A stretch of 64,000 bases of DNA. Source: Ciborinia camelliae (lineage: Eukaryota; Ascomycota; Leotiomycetes; Helotiales; Sclerotiniaceae). Shown piece after piece: positions 12,301 through 24,888 of the stretch (positions are counted from its first letter, which is position 1; the number at the start of each line of letters is the position of its first letter). The position numbers were made by a program, and so were the translations under genes. The notes under the pieces were generated by a model, which searched no databases, had not been told where the DNA came from, and worked only from the letters and a program-made list of their open reading frames with translations. The stretch is taken from assembly GCA_025890175.1 (NCBI GenBank), contig JANPYM010000011.1:1406299-1470298 (forward strand), given 5' to 3'.

Positions 12301-13737
12301 ACTGGACCTCCCTTGCGGTAACACGCAGGACCAGGATGTGCTCCGGCTGATTCTGGTCCAACCACGAATAAACCATTCTTGAAGAATAATCGTGAACCAC
12401 CACCCGCAGCCACAGTATTGATATCGAGTTGAGGAGACTGAATAGTCACACCAGCTGTAGTAGTCTCAAATACATGTTCATATCTCCCGGAACCATAACG
12501 AGAAACATCAGTAGAAGTACCGCCCATATCGAACCCAATGACTGGTATTTTGGTCTCGGGATCATATGAAGTAAGTGCATATCCGACGACTCCGCCAGCA
12601 GGACCCGACAAAATTGCTTTAAGACCAGAGAAATTGTCAACGTCTACCAAGCCACCATCACTTTGCATAAACTCGCACCGTGCTCCTTTAGCCCCCTTTT
12701 CATTTTTCACACTTTCCGCTCCAAGACCACCTTCAAATCCTCTGGAAAATCCGGCGATATATTTTTTGATTGCTGGGGTCAAATATGCATCAGCGCAAGC
12801 TGATGTGGCTCTTGGAACCAATTTGATCATAGGCATGAGTTCATGACTAAGAGATACATGCTCAAATCCAATTTCTTTTGCAATCTTGCCAACCAAGGCT
12901 TCATGGTCTGGGAAAGTATAGCCATGCATCAAACAAACAGCTATGCTCTTGATACCCTTATTGAAAACATCCTGTAACTGTGACCGGATGGTTTGCTCTT
13001 CAGGACGCTGCAAGATGCGTACTGCTTCGGAAGATAAACCCCGAACCAGATCCTGATCTTGTGCACCGCTGGGTTCAATTTTGGTGATACTTCGTTCCGG
13101 ATCTTCGGCGTAATCTTCCAGGGTGACCCGTTCATCAATCTCCACTACATGTTCGTACAGGACGTCAGGTTTCTTGATCGCCAGATCAAAAATCTTAGGT
13201 CTTGACTGATTGCCAATTTCCAGGCAATCTTTGAACCCCTTAGTCACCACCATAGCAATCTTTTCGCCTTTTCTTTCCAATAAGGCGTTCGTAGCTACTG
13301 TAGTACCCATTCGAATGGATTCAATTTTGGAAGTATCTAAAGGTTCTCCACGAGGGATGTCTTTGTTGAGAAATTTGGACATCAGTCGTCTGATGCCTTC
13401 CAAAGGGGCATCGTCGTAGTTAGAAGGATCTTCAGATAGAAGCTTGATGATCACATCATCCTCCATCTTCCCCGTGCCTGGATTTCCTACACAATCGGTG
13501 AATGTTCCACCACGCTGTGACCATTGTTAGTATTGTATAGTTTTCAAAATTATGAAGACTCTTTGCATCCACCTGATGCTCAAATTCCTGACCACAATCC
13601 CCGGAAAAGAGCATAGGGTCATTGCAGTCTCCCTTCTACTAGTACCAGTGCCACAGACTAGTGAAAACGATGGAGATTGTTCCACGTACATCTATGGCAA
13701 TTCTAAAGCCGCCTCGCTCTTGTATTTGTTCTCCCAT
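9311..13737 (-). CDS. 5-oxoprolinase, ATP-dependent (fused HyuA/HyuB type)
   Basis: Converts 5-oxo-L-proline to L-glutamate with ATP in the gamma-glutamyl (glutathione) cycle; cytosolic. Exons on the minus strand: 13737-13690, 13514-11266, 11208-10322 and 10266-9311, frame-consistent, giving about 1,379 residues, slightly longer than the roughly 1,290 of yeast Oxp1. The first exon supplies only [16 protein letters not shown], which joins to RGGTFTDC, the N-terminal nucleotide-binding motif of the hydantoinase A domain. A second phosphate-binding motif, [16 protein letters not shown], lies near residue 345, and [18 protein letters not shown] follows later in the domain. The hydantoinase B half begins near residue 770 and carries [16 protein letters not shown] (about 863) and [10 protein letters not shown], followed by PGSMPPHS. 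Near the C-terminus a (GN)n run, encoded at about 9530-9550, precedes the final PGGGGWG. That low-complexity insert accounts for part of the extra length. Confidence 0.95.
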
Positions 13738-16700
13738 CTTAAATGACTGTATTGAAAGATTGTGAGAGATGTATGATTGAAACAACGAAGTGGCAAAAAA
13801 ACAGCAATATAAAGTTAAGATCACGAATTTCAAAATAGGCCGTCAAATCATGCCAAAGGGGGTATCAAAGTATGTATGTCCTTTCACAGTGAATCTTGTC
13901 GTCGTGTTACTTGGTGAGTTACCGTGAATCATATATATCAAAATCAGGAGCGGTGTTTGCACTCCATAGTGGGATATGGTGTTGAGCTTCCGGTGATGAA
14001 CAATCAAACAATCAATGTCATTAGTAAACAAATTCTTATCTCTTATCGTGAATGAGGGGCATGAGGGGGGCGGGCAGGTACATCAATTGATTGATAACAA
14101 TTTATATTGGAATATATTACGACCTTTTTGTTTTGTTTGTTTATGTTTGATTGATGTTTATATGATATTTATATGATGTTTATATGATTTAGAACTATTA
14201 CCTAGCTAAGTAGCTGATCGATGACGTAAAATATGTTTGGTAATACATAAATACCGTACTATCAATTCTGTTCCACCTCTGCTCCCTCTTCCATGGACCT
14301 ATATAATGAAATGATTGTGCGTGCAGAAGATAAAATATCGTTCTGGTGAAAATGTATTTAACTAGGTAGTCAGGTAGGTAGTCAAATAGCAAAGGTAAAG
14401 CCAGCCCTTGAAACCCAAGTCTTGCTCCTTTCTTCCCGTCGTGATAGTGATATTGGCGCGCTCAGGTATTCTCAGGTGGTCTTATGAATTTGAATACCGA
14501 TAGCTATAGCTATAGCTAGGTATGTAATATGTATGGTAAACTTACAAACAAATACCGGTACCGGTAATTTTCAGAGAACCTCACTCAAATTTAAGACTTA
14601 CAATTCGCTAGTTCAAAGCTATCAAACCCCATTGAATGATTTGTAAATAACCTACCCCAAAAGCATGTCTCAAGACAGCGAACTAAATTGATACCATAAG
14701 GCTTAGCTCAACAAAATTGGCTTTTGAGATCAATAATATACAACAATTGAGGGTAGAAGCTCCATAAAATTCTAAAACCTGCCTTGCATCATATACATCA
14801 AAGCAGAGCTCTCCACAATTCCGCCGACGTGATCATTCATAGCGAGCATATGGTTCAATGCTCCGTCAAGAAAGTCTCTGGCGTCTTCCCCTTGACCATA
14901 GCTCCGAATCGATCAAGCTTTTGAATTTGCTCAAACAAACGGGTAGAAGGCTAGCCGATGAGATAGAAGAAGATGAAACTTGAAAACAAACAATCGGCCA
15001 AAAGGTATTGGTAATTGTTCGCAAGGTTCAACGATCGTGGTCAGATCAAGTCTTGCCGTTTTTCTTAGTTCATCTATTATTAGACCATAGAGTGTCTAGA
15101 TCTATGACGGCGACATGAAGGAGCCTTCCTCTCAACAATCGATTAAGAGCCATGTGACGTCTAGAGCCTCAAAAAGGAGATGGAGGATTGCCCTTAGATT
15201 CTCGTATCTGACCAATCTAAGGTTATTAGGATCTAAAGATTTGGTCAATCAATGATATCCTTCATAAGATAGGTTTCGCGAATGGATCGATAATAAAGTC
15301 CGATTACTGTATTATCAATGACCTTTCATGAAAGGGGGATACTTTGATGATGTATCTAGGTAAGAGAGGAATCCCAATGTAACCAACAGTTCGCAGTTCG
15401 GCGAACTATATAGAAAAGGGTAAATTGTAAGAAGATTGCATAATCCTTCTAGATCACACTAACAAATTGTAGGCTGCAGTATTTAATATATCTACAACTG
15501 TTGACGGATGTACCTTGCCTTACCATTATCATACGACAGATCCGAAATAGGTTTTTGTTCCACAGAATTTGATTTTCTGTACATATATGGTTTCCAATAG
15601 GTACTAGGTAGTGTAACGATATACTGATTATAGCCATGAAGATTCGGCCAGTGATCAATTTGATTCTAGAAATATAAAGTCCAGCCGAATAACAATGTAG
15701 TAATGGCGTGGTTAGGTATCGGATTCGGATGCGGATGTGAACAGCGGGAGAAAGAGAGGGAACAGATATTATTACCTGTATAAGGAGAGCTAGAATTTGA
15801 ATTTTGGGGAAGGGTGTCGTTTCCGTGTATCTCAAAGTTGAAAGAACATGTTTAGGTGTCCAGACTCCATTTGCAAAGAAACCCAATATTCGAAACAAAT
15901 TTCCCGTTAGAGATGAATGAAGAATTGCCCAGGTCGTTGACATGACAATACCCGAGGTGGTAGGTACTAAGTTCTAACTACCTAGTAGGTATGCAACCTT
16001 GTATGTAAAGCTGTAAACCCTTCTTTTTTTATCTCTTAGCTCAGCGGTTGAATGATGATTTTAGGCATCGGAGAATTTCAAACATCCATCACGCATCCAC
16101 GATTTACTAAGCCGTTTGCCCCTCGAGCCCCTTTTAGTTCTAAAGACTAGACCAGTATAGACTCTAGAGTTGAAACGATATTAAGCCATTACCGTATCGA
16201 TCGTATCCAGAAATTTCCAAGTTGGCATGAGCCTTGATATGATCTGATACCTATTCGGTGATAATATGATATGCAATAATATGCATATTCCATATTGTTG
16301 TACTACTCTCTTAGGATCCGGATATCTACATGCGTGAAGATAAGAGAGATTCGAGTCCAACCTGTGTGTACGGAGTAGGTAATGAGTGTAGCTCGCCGTA
16401 CAAAATAATGTATGAATGCATGCATCAATGCAAATATATCGATGCACATTGCACAAAAATGTACAGCTTAGCCGTCGCTACCGCTGATATAAATTCTTTG
16501 GTTGACCGTCCGTTCCCTTTACGGAGTAGAATACCTAGAGTATGTTGTACAGGCAAGACATGCACCAATGCCACCAACCCAACAGCACTTTGAAAAAATG
16601 TTAAGCTTTTGTCCCCCAGCTCCAAGCATTTTCGCCAAAATAATCCAATTGACTGGAGCAATTCGAGTGAGAACGTGTGAGATGAAGCTGGTAACTGTCA

Positions 16701-18459
16701 TATCGTCCTGCACGTCTTCTCGAAAAGGGGAAGTTTTAGAAACCAAGTTAAGAAACCCTTTCCGTTCTCACAATCCTTGATTTCGCATGGTGATGGCGAT
16801 TTACCCTTGTAGTTCACATGCTTTCCTCCTTGTCAAGACTCAATAGTTACGGTAGGTAGGTAATTCATGATCATGTGTCAGGTACTAGGCACTTTTCGTA
16901 CCTTGCACACTTTGGCACGGACGGATTGAGCCCCAGTTTACAGTATCCATGTTTCTTACTTCATTATTATCATCAAATCATCTTTCGACGGTTCGAGAGA
17001 GTCAAGACTCAAGAGTGTTCAACAGTCTAACCACCACCAAAAAGAGTAATAGAGTGAGTGAGCAGTGAGCAGTGAGCAACAGTGAGCAGCAGTGAGCACT
17101 GAGGAGGTAGGTAGGTACGGAGTAGGACTAGGTATAGTAAGTATATCAATACACCCCTTGCGCCATGCCCTTTTGTCATCCCGGACCTTGTCCTGCACTA
17201 CTTGGATATCATATCGTTCAGTTACTTCAGTAGTAGTATCAGACTATCAGTACGTATGACGAAAAACGACCACCTCCAGAGTTCCTCAGTCCAAAATATT
17301 TCCCTCCCTCATTCGAATACTGTACATAGTACATACGTATTGCCCACCCGTTGGAATGGAAAAGGGAGCGATAGAATTTTAGATCACTTGCAGCTTTCTC
17401 TTCTCAAATTTCCCAATTTGCTTGGCCGACCTTTCAACTTCATTTTCTCACTCACTCAGAGTTTACGTTATTGTTTCATGTATTCTGATTTGGATTTTGA
17501 CTTCACCAACATCCTAGGTACCCCATTTCTTGCCCATATTTGTTTATCAAGGTTGTTGTTGGAATTTCCAATTGATATATATTTTGATGACAACTTCTAT
17601 CGCTGCAATCAATCTATAGTACATTGCCTTATTTGATGTTACTGCCGCCAATCCGAAGTCGGTACTGATATATATGTACCCCTCTAACAATATCGTACAA
17701 TAAACGCCCAAGGATATCCGACATTGTACTGTCTGTCTCAAATAAGAGCATCGCGGAGTCAAGTGGGCTTGATCTTAAAGAACCGCCCCAACCCGTCAAT
17801 ACCTCCCTTATTGAATCCTACCATCATTCGATATAGGCCAGAACTGGGTAGGATAGGATTTGTCAGAGCAAAGAGCGCGTGTAACTGCAATTCTTTACAA
17901 GAATCATATTGATCACCTGGAAACCGTGGAACCACTCGTCGGCATTGGATGATCAGAATCAAATCGAAGATTGGTGGTTATGAGATAACTTTGGTTCTGG
18001 AGATATCATTCCGGAAGACAATGACTCCCAACAGAGAGATTTGAGCAAGTTTCCATTCATTCTTCTTCCAGATTGTTAATCATATCATTCATATATGGTT
18101 ATTATTGAGTGGGATGGAAACAATTGGGAATAGTTGTGCTAATATTGTTTTATTGATCAACTAGGCAATTTTGAATAATACCTACCTCCACTCCACTCCT
18201 CTGGCTCCTACAACTATCGATTAGAAAAGTGGCACGTTCGGTCCTAGACTCCAGCCCCAGTACCGGTACTGTAACATAAAACTTATTTAATTACCTATTA
18301 TTAAGACGGTGTCTTTTACATTCTCCACCTACCACGCGGGACACTATAAAACTCGAAACCGATAAGTTAGGGTCGATATCATAATTGGATTCAATAATAC
18401 ACGTCTGATCCTCCCACTCCCACTCCCCCTCCCACTCCCATAAGGCAGAGACGAAGCGG
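13738..18459. other. Gene-poor 4.7-kb region
   Basis: No complete gene is supported between the 5-oxoprolinase start and the MIT-domain gene. One stretch near 14.77-15.15 kb (minus) looks like decayed or split coding sequence and is listed separately. A minus-strand open frame at 15449-15943 starts plausibly and meets a GTAATA donor-like site after 56 codons, but I find no partner exon. The last several hundred bases should include the MIT gene promoter. Base composition is normal, so this is not part of the AT-rich heterochromatin-like DNA. Confidence 0.45.
14770..15150 (-). pseudogene. Possible gene remnant of unknown family
   Basis: On the minus strand the codons ending in a TAG near 14779 read GEDARDFLDGALNHMLAMND and continue to MYMMQGRF. 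An overlapping frame just upstream reads LFEQIQKLDRFGAMVKG. The two frames join smoothly only if one base is skipped, which suggests a frameshifted or degraded gene. Further upstream (about 15150-15080) a start-like MALNRLLRGRLLHVAVIDLD appears and stops soon after. These stretches look like protein sequence in composition, but I recognise no family and cannot build an intact exon chain. A real gene with short, unusual exons is the alternative. Confidence 0.25.
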
Positions 18460-20171
18460 CGGAAAAGGAGCGGGAAATAAGAAGAAAAAAGAGGAGGAAA
18501 CATATTTTAATATTTTAATTTCTAGAGGATCACGTTGAAACGAACATATCCGAAAGGAACAAAAAAAGAGGGTCTTCTCCTCTCCTTGAGAGAATCATCA
18601 GGACTCGCAATCGCAATTTGCAGACCAAAGGTCGAAAAGTTAAAAAGCTTACCAGACCAGGGCTAGGTGTAAAATACAAGGGGTAAGGAAAGGAACCTCT
18701 TGTCGAGCTAGTCTACTTAAGGTCAAGCTTTAACCTAAATAGGCAACCTAGCCACTTTTGATACGGTACAGCACAATTACATACTTACCAAAATCGAACC
18801 TCGACTTCTATTCCGACAATGTCATCGTTATCTAACGGTGCAACAACAGAGGATCGTCTGCCATATCCACTGCCTACGAATGATTCCATATCAAATCCTC
18901 GATTCATTAATTCCTCTTCCAATTCGATTTTGAATGCACCAATCAGTCGTCTCCAGCGAAAACCGTCATTTAGGACCTCCCGCCAGATTGCGCCCCCTCC
19001 TCATAATGAATCTCACGACGCAATAGGGGAATCGCGAAGACAGCCGAGGCAACCGCATAGCCGCTCCAGTAGTACAGGTGGTGTCAGGGAAACAGCGGGA
19101 GCTTTCAATCGGTGGAGTCAATCAACAGCTTCAAGTGCTGGTGGACATATACGCAGTCGTTCAAACTCATTTTCGCGTTTGAGTTTTGGCGGATCTGGGC
19201 TACATGGGAATGGTGTTGGCCAATCCCCCCCGAGAAAGTTACAAAAGAGCCGACCTTCAATTGATAATAGCCCTCAGAGGAGACCGACAGAACGGCCCGC
19301 GAACCCCCCTTTACCGTCATCCCTCCCCCCAATTATCACTCTACCACTTTCACAGCAATCCGGAAGCCATTCCTCATCACCATTGGCAAGTGCGCTGACC
19401 CCATCTACGGCGGGATTGTTATCTGCTGCTGTTCACTCAACCGTACCCGATTACTTTGAGAAATCTTCCGTGCCCAGGGACATCTCTCATAGGCGATCGC
19501 CTTCAAGGCCAGGAAACCACAGTATCAGTCATTCGCCCATATCTGCCCTTTCGACTGAAACAGCAACACACCGTCGCCCATCCGAAGGGGAATCGAGTGG
19601 AGTGAGGGGACATTCAAGAAATCGTTCAAGAGCCGAAAAAAGTAGTAGCTCTTCACGAAGTTCTAAGCCGGTTTCGCAGAAAGCCATGCTGTCCAAAGCT
19701 TTACAAAAGGCGAATACAGCAGTATTACTCGACAATGCGCAAAACTATGAAGGCGCCATCCAGGCATATTCTGAGGCGTGTAGTCTGTTGCAGCAAGTTA
19801 TGGCTCGTAGCTCGGGAGACGAGGATCGTCGCAAATTAGAAGCGATTGTGAGTATCGTATTGGGAATTTGAATATTTACTATGAACTAATATCTTCAGCG
19901 TAATACTTATACCAGCCGGATAAACGAATTGGCGAGGATTACCCCTGAGTTAAATGACGAAAAAGCCCTCCCTGCCACGCCCGAAAGCGCAGGATTTAGA
20001 TCAGATGAGCTCCCCATGTCTGATGACGACGATGAGCTTGCTACTATAGAGACGGCCACTGTTACGAGGATAATTGACGAGGATTCCTACCCGAATGAAT
20101 CTCAGCATGATCAATCATTTTCTACGAGTCGGCAATTACCCTCTCGCAGTGAATCTTCGTTGCCCTCGGCC
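18460..20171. repeat. First copy of a 1,712-bp exact direct repeat
   Basis: Every line compared is identical to 20182-21893 at a fixed offset of 1,722 bases. The repeat ends exactly at the 10-N gap (20172-20181), and the second copy starts exactly after it. Exact identity through coding, intron and leader sequence, together with the gap position, indicates that two overlapping contig ends were placed side by side instead of merged. Confidence 0.95.
18819..20171 (+). pseudogene. 5' part of the MIT-domain gene, probable assembly duplicate
   Basis: Exon 1 (18819-19847) and the first part of exon 2 (from 19899) are identical to the complete gene at 20541-24457, and the copy breaks off at the N gap. 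It should not be read as a truncated paralogue. In the true chromosome this copy's upstream sequence (before 18460) is most likely the real promoter of the single gene. If it were genuine it would encode the N-terminal ~430 residues, including the MIT domain, with no stop codon. Confidence 0.85.
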
Positions 20172-20181
20172 NNNNNNNNNN
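20172..20181. other. Assembly gap (10 N)
   Basis: Ten N bases of uniform placeholder length, flanked on both sides by the same 1,712-bp sequence. The true gap size is therefore probably negative (an overlap). Confidence 0.98.
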
Positions 20182-21893
20182 CGGAAAAGGAGCGGGAAAT
20201 AAGAAGAAAAAAGAGGAGGAAACATATTTTAATATTTTAATTTCTAGAGGATCACGTTGAAACGAACATATCCGAAAGGAACAAAAAAAGAGGGTCTTCT
20301 CCTCTCCTTGAGAGAATCATCAGGACTCGCAATCGCAATTTGCAGACCAAAGGTCGAAAAGTTAAAAAGCTTACCAGACCAGGGCTAGGTGTAAAATACA
20401 AGGGGTAAGGAAAGGAACCTCTTGTCGAGCTAGTCTACTTAAGGTCAAGCTTTAACCTAAATAGGCAACCTAGCCACTTTTGATACGGTACAGCACAATT
20501 ACATACTTACCAAAATCGAACCTCGACTTCTATTCCGACAATGTCATCGTTATCTAACGGTGCAACAACAGAGGATCGTCTGCCATATCCACTGCCTACG
20601 AATGATTCCATATCAAATCCTCGATTCATTAATTCCTCTTCCAATTCGATTTTGAATGCACCAATCAGTCGTCTCCAGCGAAAACCGTCATTTAGGACCT
20701 CCCGCCAGATTGCGCCCCCTCCTCATAATGAATCTCACGACGCAATAGGGGAATCGCGAAGACAGCCGAGGCAACCGCATAGCCGCTCCAGTAGTACAGG
20801 TGGTGTCAGGGAAACAGCGGGAGCTTTCAATCGGTGGAGTCAATCAACAGCTTCAAGTGCTGGTGGACATATACGCAGTCGTTCAAACTCATTTTCGCGT
20901 TTGAGTTTTGGCGGATCTGGGCTACATGGGAATGGTGTTGGCCAATCCCCCCCGAGAAAGTTACAAAAGAGCCGACCTTCAATTGATAATAGCCCTCAGA
21001 GGAGACCGACAGAACGGCCCGCGAACCCCCCTTTACCGTCATCCCTCCCCCCAATTATCACTCTACCACTTTCACAGCAATCCGGAAGCCATTCCTCATC
21101 ACCATTGGCAAGTGCGCTGACCCCATCTACGGCGGGATTGTTATCTGCTGCTGTTCACTCAACCGTACCCGATTACTTTGAGAAATCTTCCGTGCCCAGG
21201 GACATCTCTCATAGGCGATCGCCTTCAAGGCCAGGAAACCACAGTATCAGTCATTCGCCCATATCTGCCCTTTCGACTGAAACAGCAACACACCGTCGCC
21301 CATCCGAAGGGGAATCGAGTGGAGTGAGGGGACATTCAAGAAATCGTTCAAGAGCCGAAAAAAGTAGTAGCTCTTCACGAAGTTCTAAGCCGGTTTCGCA
21401 GAAAGCCATGCTGTCCAAAGCTTTACAAAAGGCGAATACAGCAGTATTACTCGACAATGCGCAAAACTATGAAGGCGCCATCCAGGCATATTCTGAGGCG
21501 TGTAGTCTGTTGCAGCAAGTTATGGCTCGTAGCTCGGGAGACGAGGATCGTCGCAAATTAGAAGCGATTGTGAGTATCGTATTGGGAATTTGAATATTTA
21601 CTATGAACTAATATCTTCAGCGTAATACTTATACCAGCCGGATAAACGAATTGGCGAGGATTACCCCTGAGTTAAATGACGAAAAAGCCCTCCCTGCCAC
21701 GCCCGAAAGCGCAGGATTTAGATCAGATGAGCTCCCCATGTCTGATGACGACGATGAGCTTGCTACTATAGAGACGGCCACTGTTACGAGGATAATTGAC
21801 GAGGATTCCTACCCGAATGAATCTCAGCATGATCAATCATTTTCTACGAGTCGGCAATTACCCTCTCGCAGTGAATCTTCGTTGCCCTCGGCC
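20182..21893. repeat. Second copy of the 1,712-bp exact direct repeat
   Basis: Identical to 18460-20171. This copy runs without interruption into the rest of the MIT-domain gene, so it is the copy that belongs to the complete coding sequence. Confidence 0.95.
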
Positions 21894-24457
21894 CTTAACC
21901 TCCCACAGACCCAGAATAGAAACCACCCTGACCAACGATCAAATTACTTCTCTAGATTTAATCACTCCCAGGGACGAAATAGTGAAACGAGCTTAACCGT
22001 ACCTATGGAGAGCCAGTATATGCCACCCCCACTGTCCCCAAGACGACCTGTGTCACCGATGACATATGGGCCATCGAGCTCTGGCCACCGAAGACAGAGA
22101 TCTTCCGAATCGCCAAGCTCGCATTCGAACTCGAATTTAGCCGCTCCAGCTACGTCCAAAGGACATACACGGGCGCCGAGTAATGAATCCATGTCATGGT
22201 TAGATACCATAGATGAGTCTGGCGGATCTGCTGCTTCATCTGTACATTCTAGGTCCTCGTCGCTGAATGTAAGGAGGAAACATATTCGTGCCGCCAGCGG
22301 TGAAACTGAAGCCGAATTTGATGCAGCACTGGATGCTGCTGTTGAGGCCGCTTATGATGATGGCTTTGAGCCTGTAGATCCCGAACCTCGTAGTTATGGT
22401 TATGGTTATGACGATGATGATGATGAAATTGTAGCGAGTGTTAGACGAAAGGTCGAGTTGGCTAAAGAAAGGGTACGTCAAAGCGAACGAGAAGCTGCCA
22501 TTGAGGATGCTCGTGAAAGGGAGCGAAAACGATTGTTCCTGCAAATGCAAGAGCCACATATTGGCCCACACGATGACTATGAAGGGGACGAATCAGAAGA
22601 GGAGGAGAGGATGCTTGAAGAAATGACTAGAGGTTACGTGATGGATGATTTTGAATTCGGGCTACAGTCGAAATCTGCATTGCCTCGAGAGTCTGATTCT
22701 AGTGGGTCATTTTCTGGTCGGACTTGGCACAGCTCAAATGGTTCAATACCACCGCTTACCACTGTCGCCGAAACATCAACGATATCGCCTGTCACCTTAT
22801 CGCCGCCTCGAATTCAGCCACCCCACCCGCCTCCTTCCCATGCTTTGCCTCCACCACCAGTTCTTGATGGCAGCCCGGTGAGGAAAGGTAGTCCTGCGCA
22901 AAGCGTGCGAAGCAGAAGACTATCTGGGCAGAATGCCAAGCAGTTGAAGATTGAGACTTCAACAAGATTGATTGAAGCCAATATTGCCCCCTTAACTTTA
23001 CCGCCATCAATGCCGCCACCACAGGTTCCCAATGGCCATGCAGGCTCCAAAACTGCTGGCTTACCACAACAGAGACAGGGCTCGATAAGCATGCGACCAC
23101 CCATTCCCACACGACAAGGGTCGGTTTCAGGGCCAAGTTTAGATTTCACTGCGCCTCCCACAGCCTTTCTTACTCGGACGCTCACAAATGATAGTAATGA
23201 GAATTTTAGTTCTATATCTCGATCAGGATCCCCAAATCGTTCCCACTCGAGAGCGGGACTGCGAAAGAACTTCTCTTCGTCAAGTCTGAAGAATGTCCGA
23301 AGCCATAATTTGTCGGTTTCGAACTTGGATGAATTTGGTGGTGTTATGCCACCCACGCCATTGACTGCCCAAGGAAACAATATTAATGGAAAAATGCCAG
23401 CTATGCCGACTCTGCCAACACCAATAGCGGCTGCGTTTAAGGAAAGGATGAACGGTGCGCCTACTGGCGGCCTCTATCTTTTCAATAGTGATCTTCACTC
23501 TCCAGATAGCCCTGGCTCAGCCAATCCAATGAGTGTCGGCGCACCAATCCCCTTAGAACCCTGTCCAACAGAGTATCTCCTTCGCCCATTCTGGCTCATG
23601 CGCGCTCTATATCAGACTATTGCACATCCCAGGGGTGGCTATTTATCCACTAAATTGTTCATCCCTCGAGATGTATGGCGAGTAAAGGGTGTTAAGATCA
23701 AGGGAATCGAAGACAAAATTGCCAATTGTGATTTTCTTACAGCAGCTTTGATGAAGCTCGGGCAAGTTGATACTTGCGACGCGGATGCTGTTTTGGAAGA
23801 AATGCAATCTCTAGAAGGAATTCTGGAGCAGGTCCAGACCACACTCAGCAAGAAGCTGGGTAGTGAAGTTGGTGTAAACGGCTCGAACGGGATGTTTAAA
23901 GATGCAACGATGGGTGAAAGTATGGACTATAATATGAGTTCGAAATCCGGGAGCGTATCTAGCAAGGCCTCTTCTTTCTCTTGGAGACGCCTACGTTCAA
24001 AAAATTCCGCCATGGGTCTTGCCAACAATTACTCAAACAAGGTCACCTCCCCTGACATTCCCAAGGAGGGTCTGACCATGGCTACGTTGCCAATGACTTC
24101 TACACCCAGGACTCGATTCGCAAAGAGAGATGTTAGTCAAGTGCAATTTTCTGGACCGAATGCAAATTACATGAGCGCACTGGCAAGACTATTTGACGCA
24201 GCACAAGCCATTGGTATGCAATCCCATTACTCCACTCTCAATAAATGCAAAAGCTAACGAAAAGACTAGATCAAATTGCACGCCAAGTTGAAGATCCAGG
24301 TCTTCGCCACGCAGACAAGACTCAAGTTGGTCTTGAACTTTGTACTCGTCACGCATCCGAGTTCTTCGGATTTTACATTTGTCGTTTTGTTTTGAATGAC
24401 ATCTCGTTACTTTTGGACAAGTTCATCAAGAGAGGGAGTGAATGGGTCCTTGTTTGA
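20541..24457 (+). CDS. MIT-domain protein (large, fungal-specific architecture)
   Basis: Exons 20541-21569, 21621-24213 and 24270-24457 join in frame to about 1,269 residues. The MIT domain (residues about 289-365) starts at KAMLSKALQKANTAVLLDNA and includes NYEGAIQAYSEACSLLQQV, a three-helix bundle that in Vps4 and relatives binds ESCRT-III tails. Upstream is about 285 residues of Ser/Arg/Pro-rich disorder. After the MIT come acidic and Ser-rich linkers, a charged helix near residue 612 (VRRKVELAKERVRQSEREAA), proline-rich stretches, and from about residue 985 a conserved-looking folded C-terminus (TEYLLRPFWLMRALYQTIAH, then PRGGYLSTKLFIPRDVW). The final acceptor CTAG at 24268-24269 is the only one that keeps frame. 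The role is likely membrane traffic or cell-end organisation through ESCRT-type partners; this is inference from the MIT alone. Confidence 0.88.
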
Positions 24458-24850
24458 GCCTCATGGAGATCCTGGAAATTTGAAAGTTAACTGGCTAGTT
24501 AATATACTGCATTCCCCTCCCCAGGCAGCTGAGGCGAGGCTTCATGGGGGGTGAGGGGGTTATTGTACAACGTGGCTCGCCATGGATATGAAGAAGAAAT
24601 AGCACTTTTCCGACATTATATAAACAAACTCTAGTAAGTTTTCAACGCCTGTCTCTCTCAGACGCCTTGTACCAAACCCATTTCAACTGACCATGGCCAA
24701 AGATATCATTTCCATTACCTATTTGGATATATATATTTAAACGAACCTCTCCCCCATCAAGAGGAGGGGGGAATGGATGGATGGATGGATGGATGGATGG
24801 ATTTTATCTCGCAAGCGAGATTAGAATGGCAAGAGGGGGGTGGAATTCTG

Positions 24851-24888
<38 letters not shown>

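Noticed and set aside
15449..15943. 164-codon minus-strand open frame as a complete gene
   Set aside because: Only the first ~56 codons look protein-like; a donor-like site follows, but I could not find a second exon or a family.
16330..16370. tRNA-like GATTCGAGTCC
   Set aside because: It resembles a T-loop, but there are no matching stems or D-arm around it.
18819..20171. A tandem, truncated paralogue of the MIT-domain gene
   Set aside because: Exact identity and breakpoints at the N gap make a contig-overlap artefact far more likely than a recent duplication.
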